64,000 bases of DNA from Alitta virens (lineage: Eukaryota; Annelida; Polychaeta; Phyllodocida; Nereididae): the NCBI GenBank assembly GCA_932294295.1, contig OW028585.1, forward strand, positions 13,362,771 to 13,426,770, given 5' to 3'. Under the pieces are notes generated by a model that did not search any database, had not been told where the DNA came from, and worked only from the letters and a program-made list of their open reading frames with translations. The position numbers and the translations under genes were made by a program. Positions 42,582 through 53,208 of this stretch are shown here, one piece after another; position 1 is the first letter of the stretch; every line of letters starts with the position of its first letter.

Positions 42582-42810
42582 TTATGTTTTGATGCCATAC
42601 CAGCAGAATGAAATAACAGATTGTACAATAGATAAGTAAAATATTTCCAAAATTTTGGGATCAACCTTTAGCTTGCTGAGTTTTCTGCAAATACAATATA
42701 GAATTCGCTTTTTTGTACACAGCTTCGACATTGTGATTGAAATTATGATCGATGATAGTGCCCAGGTATTTATATTCAGTTGCAGATTCAACCAGCTGTG
42801 GATCTCGTTG
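42582..42810 (-). pseudogene. LINE reverse transcriptase C-terminal fragment
   Basis: The minus-strand frame passes from Tc1 sequence into RRKLSKLKVDPKILEIFYL-like and SVISFCWYG residues, typical of the end of CR1/RTE-like RT proteins; an EYKYLG-like block lies in another frame near 42775. No other RT segment is in this area. The LINE fragment begins exactly where Tc1 homology ends (about 42800). Confidence 0.75.
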
Positions 42811-43201
42811 ACTTGGGCTTGTATTTGTGGTGCACTGAGATGTCTGTTACGCAAGCTGGTAACACGAATATACTTCACTACTGCTGGAGTTGTTGATTTG
42901 GGCCTACCGCTTCTTCTTCTGTTAATTTGTGCCAGTTTCCTTAATTCTCTTCACTGTGAAAGCAACATTGCTTACAGGTATACCTAGTCTTTTGGCAATG
43001 CTCCTGTAGGAATAGCCTAGTATCATAGGTTTTTTTCCCAGGTAGGAAGCATATGCCATCTATATTGCTCTATATTCCCATAGCTTGTGCTTTGTTTTAG
43101 CAATTGAAATATGTTAGGCATCAATGAATGTTTACAATTTTACGAAATTCGACAAAGCTTTGTAAATCTGAAGGTGTCCAAATACTTTTGACTGGTAGTG
43201 T
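42810..43201 (-). pseudogene. Tc1-like transposase, N-terminal half, opposite orientation
   Basis: Ends at the terminal repeat ACTTTTGACTGGTAGTG (43185-43201). On the minus strand it encodes the HTH part and KYIRVTSLRNRHLSAPQIQA. It complements the C-terminal half at 31886-32717: together they would make one Tc1 copy with no missing or duplicated internal sequence. Confidence 0.88.
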
Positions 43202-44149
43202 ATATAATAATTATTACGCAAGACTAGTTCAGATTTCACTCCAGAGGGAGTAACATTTTCGTTGGTTATATCCGTCCTGAGAACAATAGTAAAGGTCATG
43301 TGATGGAGTATATTTAGGGGTTAATCACATTGGTACTAGTGTATGGCACGATCAACAATATTGGCTGATCATTTGGCAGCATATTAGATTTTACTTTATG
43401 CTAATCCTATGGAGATAATTGATTCACAATCTCAGTCTGTGACTATGTGGTGAATTGAGAAGTGAAGAAAATGAGGTGTCACTTGTTCCTGTAGCGGTCA
43501 GTTAAAAATCCATTTCAAAACTGTCCGCTTGCTGGACAAGAACACGGTATTGTGGCATGGCGTAATCCCTGCAGTCAACAAGGGCTTACTTGGAAGGCAT
43601 TTCAAGATATTAAATCAATGCTTCCAACTGTGGTATTGGTAGAGTGCTGAAAGTCTCCTGGACAGCCTTAAAGACAAACATGTCCTACGCTAACACCATC
43701 AAACCTGGCTTAACATTAGAATCATCCGTTATAAGCCATCAATTAAATACTTGTGCTAGATCGTGCCAGTTAGGACTGGTCAACTATGATAAACGAGGTG
43801 TAAACCGGTAAGGTTATTCAAGTTTGTGCTGCGTAGGTATGGGATAGTTAGAAAGGTACAACTGCAGGGGTGTGCATTGCTCAGAGCCTTGTGTTGGCCA
43901 TTGGGTTCGAGGTCTTTACCCACAGTGTTACTACCCTCGTCAAGAGGAGGTCAGGACTTTCAAGGGCAGAGGTTTGTCCAGTCTGAATGCTGACCCTCAG
44001 GCCGAATCGCAGACAAGGGTTCTAATGGATATCATTGCACAGACAGATAAAAGTAGGTCAATCACGTTAAATGTAACTATAAGCTTCAAACAAAATAGTC
44101 TTTAAATCCATTCGCTACGACATTGCATCATTTTATTATGTACAGCCAT

Positions 44150-44232
44150 CAAACCTTTAAGCTCGACCGAGAATCAAACCCGGGACACGATGGTTGGAAG
44201 CACAGCATGCTACCACTGAGCTAGGCTATCTA
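44150..44232 (-). mobile_element. SINE family 1, head only
   Basis: Inverse partner of 38165-38250: CTCGACCGAGAATCAAACCC and CTACCACTGAGCTAGGCT on the plus strand. TATC repeats follow. Confidence 0.8.
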
Positions 44233-44283
44233 TCTATGTGATCCACCCCCTCTATCTATCTATCTACCTATCTATCTATCGAG

Positions 44284-44462
44284 GTGGGGGTCTAGCTCAG
44301 TGGTAGCGCGCTGGGCTTCCAACCACTGGGTCCCGGGTTCAATTCCCGGTCGGGCCTATGTTGGATGGCTGTTTCATCCATCATCTCATTGCCATGGTCC
44401 CTGCCTGTTCTAATTAGTTCATCAGGTGCAAAAATACAGAATGTAAAGCCTTAATCCACCAC
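44284..44462 (+). mobile_element. tRNA-derived SINE family 1
   Basis: Well preserved head GTCTAGCTCAGTGGTAGCGC and GGTTCAATTCCCGG, full body, tail AATCCACCAC. It sits within a TATC microsatellite. Partner of 37928-38112. Confidence 0.94.
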
Positions 44463-45308
44463 ATCTATCTATCTATATCCATATCCGCATGTGATGTAAC
44501 TATCTAACCCATTTTGTCTAATAAGTTGGAAGAGAAAGACTCTTCTTTTGTGTTGTCTCCCAATGCACTGAGCAGTCACAATGGGTTGCAAAGCCTCAAT
44601 GGAATATGCCTGAAAGCTGTTTCTACAACACTATCTACAGAAAGTACAAGAAGAAAGTTGGTTCTCCTAGGAAACGCTACTGGAGACTTGCATATTCATG
44701 GAAACAAAACTTTGTAAGTGTGCTTGATAAAAATGAGTTGTACATTTGAGAAAGGTGTTTGTGTATGTATACAACCCCTGCACAAACACTCTGTGCTGGC
44801 CCCTCAAACCATGTAATCTATTTATGGACATTCTTTGCTTGTTCACTAACTTAAACTAAATTGATAAATTTCTCTTATAGCCTATAGGCTGGCTTATGTT
44901 ATTAAAGGTCAATGTGTTGAGTTTAAGCAATTCTTGTGCATATCTGACAAGCTGGTAGTTTAAAAAAATTTCCTAAAATAGAAAAAAATATGAATCCATT
45001 TCTCTTGTGTTTATAAGAGAAGATTACTCAAGTCACTAACCACATTGTATTGGTAAAGTTATTAAAGAAATAGTTGTGTATATTTGGTATCATCTACAGA
45101 AGCAGAATGGTTGCAATGGAAAAAAACTGCCCAACCTGCCAAGCTTTACACCACCCAAATTTTGAAGGTTTCGGGTCTTATCTTTCAAATGAGACCACTT
45201 TGAGCCTGTATCAGATTCCCAGCCCAGGCACTCTTAATGAGCAGCATCTCACCTGTTGGGCTTCCTACCATAGCAATGAGATGAGTGATGAAACAGCAAT
45301 CCAACTTA

Positions 45309-45912
45309 AGTGGCATTCACACTGTCGAGGATAAGACCTACGAGTGACTACTGATGGCAAAAATGGACTATACTTGCTCACTCGTGACTGTTATTCACGT
45401 ATAAATTCTTTTGACGAGCATACGTGAGGCAGCCACGGATGGCCACAGATGGCCATAGAACATATATACCGTTCACTCGTAGAACGTACGCAAAAATTTT
45501 ACGTAAAATTCCGGTGAGTGTATCGCGTATGGACAAGGATGAGCAAGAGTAAAAAATATTATGGGTGGTAACACTGTGGGTAAAGACCTCGAACCCAATG
45601 GCCAACACAAGGCTCTTAGCAATGCACACCCCTGCAGTTGTACCTTTCTAACTATCCCATACCTACGCAGCACAAACTTGATTAACCTTACCAGTTTACA
45701 CCTCGTTTATCATAGTTGACCAGTCCTAAAATGGCCAAATGTGCCATGTGCGTTTTTCATGCGTTTGTATAAATGCATGGAAAATGCATGGTTTTGCCTC
45801 ATTAAAATTAGCTAAAAACCATGCGTTTTCCATGCGTATCCTTCTCATGGAAAACGCAGTGGCACATTTGGCCATGTACATAGGTCTTATCCGTGACAGT
45901 GTGAACAACCCT
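45309..45912. mobile_element. PIF/Harbinger-like MITE nested in a SINE
   Basis: Ends AGTGGCATTCACACTGTC and, inverted, AGGGTTGTTCACACTGTC. TTA duplication at 45306-45308 and 45913-45915. Removing the element and one TTA restores the SINE segment CCAACTTAGGCTCGAC. TTA/TWA duplications are a hallmark of PIF/Harbinger. The interior includes a palindromic MITE (45730-45880) and the 168-bp inverted-arm fragment. Confidence 0.85.
45563..45730 (+). repeat. Same-orientation copy of left-arm segment inserted in right arm
   Basis: GGTGGTAACACTGTGGGTAA through CATAGTTGACCAGTCCTAA matches 38457-38625 directly and 43765-43930 in inverse. Its orientation is opposite to the surrounding right arm. Confidence 0.85.
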
Positions 45913-46167
45913 TTAGGCTCGACTGGGAAACAAACCCAGGACCAAGAGGATTATAGCAGTAATTTTATCGACTTTCTGTCGTTATGTTTATGTGTCTGGG
46001 GTTTAGTCTTCAATTACATAATGGACATACTCTGCCAACTTCACAATTACACCAATTATTCATATTCATTTTGTCATATCCATTCGTTATTTGTACCTGT
46101 AGGCTTTCGCCATCCATTCTGGACAGTTTCCTCAGTACTTATGTTCTTGGTGTTCCTATGGAATGAC

Positions 46168-46355
46168 GGGGTGGAAGCCTAGCTCAGTGGTAGTGCGCTG
46201 GGCTTCCAACCACTGGGTCCCGGGTTCAATTCCTGGTCAAGCCTAAGTTGGATGGCTGTTTCATCCTTCGTCTCATTGCCATAGTCCATACCTGTCCTAA
46301 TTAGCCCACTAGGTGCAGAAATACAGGACGTAAAACCCTAATCCACCTCCCCCCC
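46168..46355 (+). mobile_element. tRNA-derived SINE family 1
   Basis: GCCTAGCTCAGTGGTAGTGC head, GGTTCAATTCCTGG box B, full body and a C-rich tail. Partner of 36232-36402. Confidence 0.92.
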
Positions 46356-46419
46356 CCCACTCCTATGGAATGACAGCATCATAAATGACAAATGAATATG
46401 AAACACAATTACACCTGTG

Positions 46420-46545
46420 GCAGGCCTGATCAGACTTGAGCCTTTCTCAGCTTCCTGGAAAACATGCACCCAGCATGCAGATTGTTAGGCGCTTCTCAGA
46501 CCAAGCCCTCTACAATTGCCATCACTACCTCTAACCAAGTACCGT
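46420..46545 (-). mobile_element. SINE family 3 fragment
   Basis: GGCAGGCCTGATCAGACTTG and ACCCAGCATGCAGATTGTTA match the body at 52300-52565. Partner of 36062-36185. Confidence 0.7.
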
Positions 46546-46772
46546 TTGTTCCATAAAAAAAATGGCCTATCAAATTGAATCCAGATAAAGCTAGATAACT
46601 TTTGCTATATTTACCAAGGTTTTTATTTTTCAGTCCTGGTAGGTGTAAGCGGATTATAAGTCGGATAAGACAACAGCGGCTGGCTTTAGTCAGTTATAGC
46701 TACAGCTAAGAATAGCTTATGAAACTGTACACTGGACCTTGAGTGATATCCCATAATTAGTGTTGCTACTAA

Positions 46773-46910
46773 CAGCAAATTATTTGCTTTAGAGGACGTC
46801 ATGTGAATCAAGGACTCCCATTGGCTGATAAGGCAGTCTTTCAACCAATGGGAATCCTTGATTCATATGACGTCATCTGGATTGAGTTTCTAAGTCTATG
46901 AAATCTGCTG
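46773..46910. mobile_element. TA-type fold-back MITE, second family
   Basis: CAGCAAATTATTTG at the left and inverted CAGCAGATTTCATAGACTTA at the right, followed by TA. Inverse partner of 35677-35815. Confidence 0.8.
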
Positions 46911-47061
46911 TAATAGTAAAATCAATAATGTTTCTCATGTTACTGTCAATTATGTTGTTTACTGCAGTTGCCATGTCATTGCTGTGCCTAGCGCTTTGCA
47001 AGGAATGAGATTAACTTGAAGAACAGAGGAAATTAAATGCTGTCCGTTAAAGAGTGTTTGT

Positions 47062-47260
47062 GGCGTTCGATTACCGGTCGAGCCTAAGTTGGATGGCTGT
47101 TTCCTCCTTTGTCTCATTGCCATGGCCTCTGCCTGTCCTAATTAGCCCAACTGGTGCAGAAATACAGGACGTAAAGCCCTAATCACACACACACACATGC
47201 ACACACACACACACTCACGCGCACACACACATGCACACACACACACACACACACACAGTG
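47062..47260 (+). mobile_element. SINE family 1, head-truncated, long CA tail
   Basis: Starts GCGTTCGATTACCGGTCGAG, full body, ending in an interrupted (CA)n tract of about 75 bp. Partner of 35310-35468. Confidence 0.9.
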
Positions 47261-47511
47261 TTTGTGACGATCTGCCATAAGTATGATGCCTGGGTGACTA
47301 ATACAAAGTACTTTCTGTCTCCTACCCTCAGGTTTTTCATTCAAATTCAAACAGCAATTGAGGTAACTTAATATTCAACAACTCTGCTAGCGCTCATCCT
47401 TATAATTTCATTGACTTCATGCAGTGTTTATTAAATTTTAGATTACATAATATTTAGTTAATTTTGCTTCAGCACCACAGAGCATATTAATCTTTAGACT
47501 GGAACCATTAA

Positions 47512-47700
47512 GAGGGTGGGTGGGTGGATTAGGGTTTTACATCCTGCATTTTTGCACCTGATGGGCTAATTAGGACAGGCAGAGACCATGGCAATGAGAT
47601 GACGGATAAAACAGCCATCCAACTTAGGCTCAATCAGGAATCGAACCCGTGACTTAGTGGTTGAAAACCCAGCGCGCTACCACTGAGCTAGGCCCCCACC
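47512..47700 (-). mobile_element. tRNA-derived SINE family 1
   Basis: Inverted body and head (GCGCTACCACTGAGCTAGGC on the plus strand). The head is more complete than in its partner at 34873-35061. Confidence 0.92.
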
Positions 47701-48514
47701 CCATAGCATTTATTAGTAGAGACCCTAAACTAAAGACTTAGTGGCCAACACAGGTTGCCTCTGTATGCCTGTCTAGCTATCCATATACCTATAGTACAAA
47801 CTTTACTGGTTAACACGAAATTTAACTTATAATTTACGAACTAAATAACATAAAGCTGACTGCAAACCCGACCTGCTTATGTTTATGCAGTTCTTCAATA
47901 TTCAAGTAAGTATGATAAGCCGTGGCTACGTCACGTCATCTCACATGACAGAGTGTGTCGATGTTTTGGAGAACTTAATCTTGTTAAGAATGCTGTAAGA
48001 AGCAATTCTAAAATTCAGAGACATGCCAAAAGGAGATCAAGGAGGCAATCAAGACGAGGCTGAATATTTCCATCTGATTTTTTTATCTTGTCTCCTAAAG
48101 GCATGAGGAACAAAGTTGGAAAAGTTCCTGGAAAAAAGGATGATTTGATACCCATAATTGACTGGGATCTGAAATATGAACCTATCAAAGGAATTGGAAA
48201 TAGCTTAAAGTAGTTTGATGTTGGTTAGAAATTTAGCAAGCTAAAGTACATTTAATCTTGTTGAAGGATTTAATGAATGGAATGTCATTTATGATTGATC
48301 TTAATTAGTTGATTAGTTATCAATTGATGGTGTCTCAATTTTTATTAACTTGTCAGTAAAGCTAGGTAGCAGTAAATGTTGAATGTATTTTATAACAGAA
48401 ATATTATGCCAACATTACAATAATACCATGTAATATACCTAACTAATTTTCTGGTGTGTTACATAGTATTGGGAAAGCAAAAGGTGATAACCAGAATCTA
48501 AAACTGAGAAGTGT

Positions 48515-48620
48515 TAAGATAAGATATAAGATAAGATAAAACTTTATTTATATTGTCGGAGGTGCACAACAAACAGTAGATCATAAGCTATAAAGCTTCT
48601 AGCCCACTAATAAAATAACA
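48515..48620 (-). mobile_element. LINE-like 3' end with AAGAT tail
   Basis: AGATAAGATATAAGATAAGA then AACTTTATTTATATTGTCGG; inverse partner of 33945-34065. Confidence 0.6.
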
Positions 48621-49339
48621 ATAACAAAATGAAAATATATATACAGAAGATTAGAATGAGATTATGACTGAACTTTACAATGATCATAAATTATTTTGCT
48701 GAAATATTATGCATGATCCACAATTACAACTTTCCAAGGAACTGAAACATCTTAACAAATCTTTAAACTTAGCTAATTCATCTATTTCTTTTAAGTAGAT
48801 TTAAGTTAGACTTTGGACTCACTATTAACACTATATGGTCGCTAATTCTGAGTATCTGTGACTCTCTAGTGAGTATTTAGCTGCTTTTTAAAATAGGGGG
48901 TTAATCACATGAGCCTATGCGCTCACATCAGTACCATCACGCTTGCTGTCAAGTAGTTAGCATGTGCTGTCACTCATGTGGCAGTGACTTTGGTTTCAGT
49001 AATACTGCTATTTTTACTGATTTGCCAACAAAGGGCTTTGCACAATGCACACTTCAATTACAGTCACACCAAAAAAAAGTCAGACTCATCAAAGTTTCAT
49101 GCGCAACTTTGAACTGTTGTAGAAGTGATATAACTTAATGTGGCACTGGATTCTATGATATCATTCTCATGTATATGTCAACAGCTGTCAGTGGCTGTGA
49201 TTGCAATGCATTTACCAATGTTGTTTACGAGTTATGGACGGCTATTTATTAGTGAAATATGATAGAGTCTGAATAATTTTTGGTGTGACTGTTTGCCTGT
49301 GACTGTTTGCCTGTCTAGCTGCTCCCACATAACTTGCTA

Positions 49340-49920
49340 GTTATCACTCGCCTTACTTTGTTAAATAAAGTATCACTCTCTTCGTTGGATAGAGTAAGTG
49401 CACTCTGTACATGTTGTTAAAAATATCACTCTTCTCAGCAAGTGCCCTCTCTTCATGTTGAAGAAAATATCACTCACTTCTTTGGATACAGCAAGTACAC
49501 TCTGTTCATGTTGTTAAAAAAATATCACTCTTTTATTTTGATACAGCAAGTGCACTCCTTTCATGTTGTTAAAAAAAGATCACTCTTTTCTTTTGATACA
49601 GCAAGTGCACTCTTTTCATATTGTTGAAGAAAACATCACTCTCTTCGTTGGATAAAGCAGGTGCACTCTGTTCATGTTAAAGAAAATATCACTCTCTTCG
49701 TTGGATACAGTAAGTGCACTCTGTTCATGTTGTTAAAAAATATCACTCTTTTCGTTTGATACAGCAAGTGCACTCTTTTCATGTTGTTGAAGAAAACATC
49801 ACTCTCTTCATTGGATACAGCAAGTGCACTATGTTCATGTTGTTTAAAAATTATCACTCTTTTCGTTGGATACAGCAAAACATCACTCTCTTCGTTGGAG
49901 CAAGTGCACTTTGTTAAATA
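49340..49920. repeat. About 60-bp minisatellite, right arm
   Basis: Units of TATCACTCTCTTCGTTGGAT, ACAGCAAGTGCACTCTGTTC and ATGTTGTTAAAAAA. Around nine units, more than in the left arm, so copy number has changed since duplication. Confidence 0.9.
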
Positions 49921-50303
49921 TTGCCTGGATAAACTGTAGATTGATTAATGGGAGTTTAAGATATCATGGTGAAAATAAAAACTCCAATGCCGCATACGAT
50001 GTATATATTATGCATTGGTCAGCATAAAGCATCCATATTTGATATGCCAGACATTCCATCTTTAGTATTCTCTGAATGACAAAGCAGATTTTCAGCTTAC
50101 AAGTGATGGATTGATTGGGAGAGAGCTAAGCTTTTTATCCCTTGATTTGTATTCAGGGTTCATCGTGAGTCAAGTAAAATCTCATCTCAAAAAGGCGTGT
50201 GTCTGAAAGATGTTAAGGGGCTTTACTCGTTTGATGTACATGTGCATTAAATTATTGATAAATGAATACTGATTGCATAAGTCAGATTTTACAACATAAA
50301 ATG

Positions 50304-50490
50304 GGGAGGGGGATAATTCAGCGGTAGTGTACTGGGCTTTCAACCACTGGGTTCTGAGTTTAATTCCCGGTCGAGCCTAAGTTGGATGGCTGTTTCATCC
50401 ATCATATCATTGCCATGGTCCCTGCCTGTCGTAATTAGCCCATCATGTGCAGAAATATAGGACATAAAGGCCTAATCCACCCATCACATG
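50304..50490 (+). mobile_element. tRNA-derived SINE family 1, diverged
   Basis: GGATAATTCAGCGGTAGTGT head, GAGTTTAATTCCCGG box B, full body with CATCATGTGCAGAAATATAG. More substituted than other copies. Lies outside the inverted repeat. Confidence 0.88.
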
Positions 50491-50937
50491 TAATCACACT
50501 CTTAGGTCAATGGGGGGGGGGGGCTGCATACTGGTCATCACAACCATTGTGATTTCATCAATGCACTCACTGACCTGATTGCATGATTACATCATCAAAC
50601 AAAGGTGGCAAGGACTTGCATGCAGCTCCCCCTGGTGTCTCCAAAGGCCCCCTACTGGCTGCTATTTACCAACAGAGGGAGCTGTCAGTAACTGTGCCTA
50701 ACCGTCATTTGATGATGTCATGATACAGTCAGGCCGGTCCTTAATTTTGATTACATCACATTTTCATGACGTACAATGTAATCTAAAAATGGTTCAGTGC
50801 AGTTACTTGGATTTGCTTTGATGCATTACAATGCTTTTAAAATGGAGTATTGTAGCAATCTGTAGACACTGGACTCCACCTGAAGCCTTACCCACAGTAG
50901 GCTACTCATCAATATAAATGTTCGGTCTTTTACAGGC

Positions 50938-51098
50938 TGGACTGAGCTAGACTGAGCTAGAATAAGCTAGACTGAGCTAGACCAAGCCAGACCAAGCTAG
51001 AATAAGCTAGACTGAGCTAGGCCGAGCTAGACCGAGCTAGACCGAGCTAGAATGAGCTAGATCGAGCCAGGCAGAGCTAGAATGAGCTACACTGAGCT
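50938..51098. repeat. 10-bp minisatellite GAGCTAGACT
   Basis: About 16 units of GAGCTAGA followed by CT, CC, AT or TA. The period is 10 bp, close to one DNA helical turn. Confidence 0.95.
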
Positions 51099-51099
51099 A

Positions 51100-51195
51100 A
51101 GAAAGATAAGATAAGATAAAATTTTATTTAAAGTCAGGGATGATACAATAAAAACAAATAACACAAGCTGCAAAGCTTTTGGCCGACAAATGACA
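51100..51195 (-). mobile_element. LINE-like 3' end
   Basis: AAGATAAGATAAGATAAAAT, TTTATTTAAAGTCAGGG and AAGCTGCAAAGCTTTTGGCC resemble the tails at 33945-34065 and 48515-48620. Confidence 0.5.
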
Positions 51196-51413
51196 CAACA
51201 GAAACAATGGAAAAAGATGAGATATGTACAAATGAAAAGCTACACCACTATTTCAACACCCTGCTAACTAGCAATAAACCAAGCTATTTAGCTATAGCTG
51301 TCTACTATAAGCTACAACTAAAGAACCCCTGCTGCTATCTTGTTATTCCTGAGAATCTGGACCTTTCCATTCCTACTACAGATAACCTTTGGATGGCTTA
51401 GCCTAATTCCATA

Positions 51414-51604
51414 GGGCAGGGGCCTAGCTCAGTGGTAGCGCTCTGGGCTTCCAACCGCTGGGTCCTGGGTTCGATTACCGGTTGAGCCTAAGTTGGATGG
51501 CTGTTTCCTCCTTCGTCTCACTGCCATGGTCTCTGCCTGTCCTAATTAGCCCAACTGGTGCAGAAACACAGGATGTAAAGCCCTTTTCACACACACACAC
51601 ACAC
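51414..51604 (+). mobile_element. tRNA-derived SINE family 1, intact 191-bp copy
   Basis: Perfect 16-bp target duplication TTAGCCTAATTCCATA (51398-51413 and 51605-51620). Box A CCTAGCTCAGTGGTAGCG, box B GGTTCGATTACC, full body, CA tail. Confidence 0.96.
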
Positions 51605-51834
51605 TTAGCCTAATTCCATACCAAAAGGCTCTTTGCTGATTAAACAAACACAGACTGGACAATAGGACATGTGTGGTTAACATAGACTTGATTTTTTATT
51701 GCAATGGAATCATTCTTTACTTTTATTATTTCTGGATTCCAGGAAATAGATTTGTAATGTAAATCAGGGTTATATAGTATTTTATCACTGAACAGAGTCT
51801 CAACTGGCTTCATTGTTACACCCTTAGCAGGCCA

Positions 51835-52095
51835 TTCCAGAGTCTTTCTCAACTCCCCGGGTAGTATTCAGTCTTGAACACAGAGTTAACTGCATGGGCT
51901 TAGGAGCTCACACCAGTGCATGCCATCACTGTGGGTGCCTAATGCCAAGTACCCATTGCACCTGGGTGGGGTGAGGCAATGGTTGATGAGGATCTGCCCA
52001 ACTCCTTGTTGCCATGGTGGGTTTTGAACCCACAATCTTGCACTACTGGTATCAATAGTGGCCAATAAGTTGGCACCAATGAGTCACTAGCATGA
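51835..52095 (-). mobile_element. tRNA-derived SINE family 3
   Basis: GAGTCTTTCTCAACTCCCCG, AAGTACCCATTGCACCTGGG, then GGGTTTTGAACCCACAATCT, the inverted tRNA-like head region. Shares its body with 52300-52565 and 62448-62605. Confidence 0.7.
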
Positions 52096-52299
52096 AGTTG
52101 TACTCTACCTCATGCCATTGGCAGGGTGTAAACCAACAATTTTAAACGTTATGCCATGGAAATGTTACTTGAGGATCTTTGTTTTGTTTTTCTAAATGTG
52201 TATAATGGTCAAATAGAGCACCAGTCCATCAATAAATAATAATAATAATGTCTGGGTTTAGAGTCTGTTATTCTCGTGGATGAGCTCAGCCGACTATGA

Positions 52300-52568
52300 C
52301 AATTACACTCTTGGCAGGCCTGTTCAAGCTTGAGCCTTTCTCAACTCCCTGGGGAGTGTACACCCAGCATGCAGCCAATTACGGCGCTTCATGGGTCAAG
52401 CACACACAATTGCCATCTCTGCCTGTAGCCAAGTACCCATTTACACCTGGGTGGAGTGGAGCAAAGAGTTACGGAGGATCTGCTCAGTTCCTCCATGCCA
52501 TGGCTGGGGCTCGATCCTACAACCTTGCACTTTGCAGGCTAGCACCTTGATCATTAGGCCATGACATC
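52300..52568 (-). mobile_element. tRNA-derived SINE family 3, near full length
   Basis: On the minus strand it begins ATGGCCTAATGATCAAGGTG with box B-like GGATCGAGCCCC. The body contains TACACCTGGGTGGAGTGG and GAGCCTTTCTCAACTCCCTG (plus strand). No clear duplication seen. Confidence 0.75.
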
Positions 52569-53208
52569 AATCAGTCAATCATGTCAACCCAACATTTAAG
52601 GCACCAGCAAATAATAATCCATGATGATCGATCAGATGAATTACGTCCCATTAGCCTTTTAAGCAACTCAAAAGATTTTCAGCTTAAATTGATTGATCCA
52701 TTGCGCTTTTGATCCAATGATTTCATCTTCAGTGGTTTTGATTTTTTTGTTCTGCATTAAGAATCTGAGTGCTATTTCTGTCAGTGTTGTAATAGCACAG
52801 ATTAAAACAGACCACGCACTCTCGTAATTAGGACGCGCTAGGCATGCTGGGGGGAGTAGGCGCATTGTTGGCTGAGCTGATGACATCACGAACAGTGTTT
52901 CATGAAGACATCTACATCATCTGTGTGTCTAACACAAGCACATTGACAAAGGATATTAAATAGTAGCATCAAGGTGTGATGAAATTGGTGTGAGTCCTCA
53001 GGAAATCATGGGGGCATCTCAGTATAGCGATATATCAAATATGTTAGAGATGTCCCCTCATATTACATGCATTATCTTTTATTTCATTCTTATGTTTCTT
53101 ATATGTGACATTGTATCAATGATTTATATGCGTAATATGAAATAAATATGTTCTGAGTTCTGAGAAGAATTGCTGTTATTCAATGACATCATTCACACCC
53201 TCCATTCA

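Larger units (their letters stand above)
42810..50010. repeat. Right arm (inverse segment B) of the large inverted repeat
   Basis: Reverse complement of 32710-39570, ending at CTCCAATGCCGCATACGATG (about 49981-50000), which matches the start of the left arm. Differences include an extra 168-bp inverted insert at 45563-45730 and length changes in microsatellites. Confidence 0.95.

Noticed and set aside
32710..50010. Polinton or other giant transposon with 7-kb terminal repeats
   Set aside because: No polymerase, integrase or capsid-type frames lie between the arms, and the arm contents are ordinary SINEs and MITEs. The structure is better explained as a duplication.
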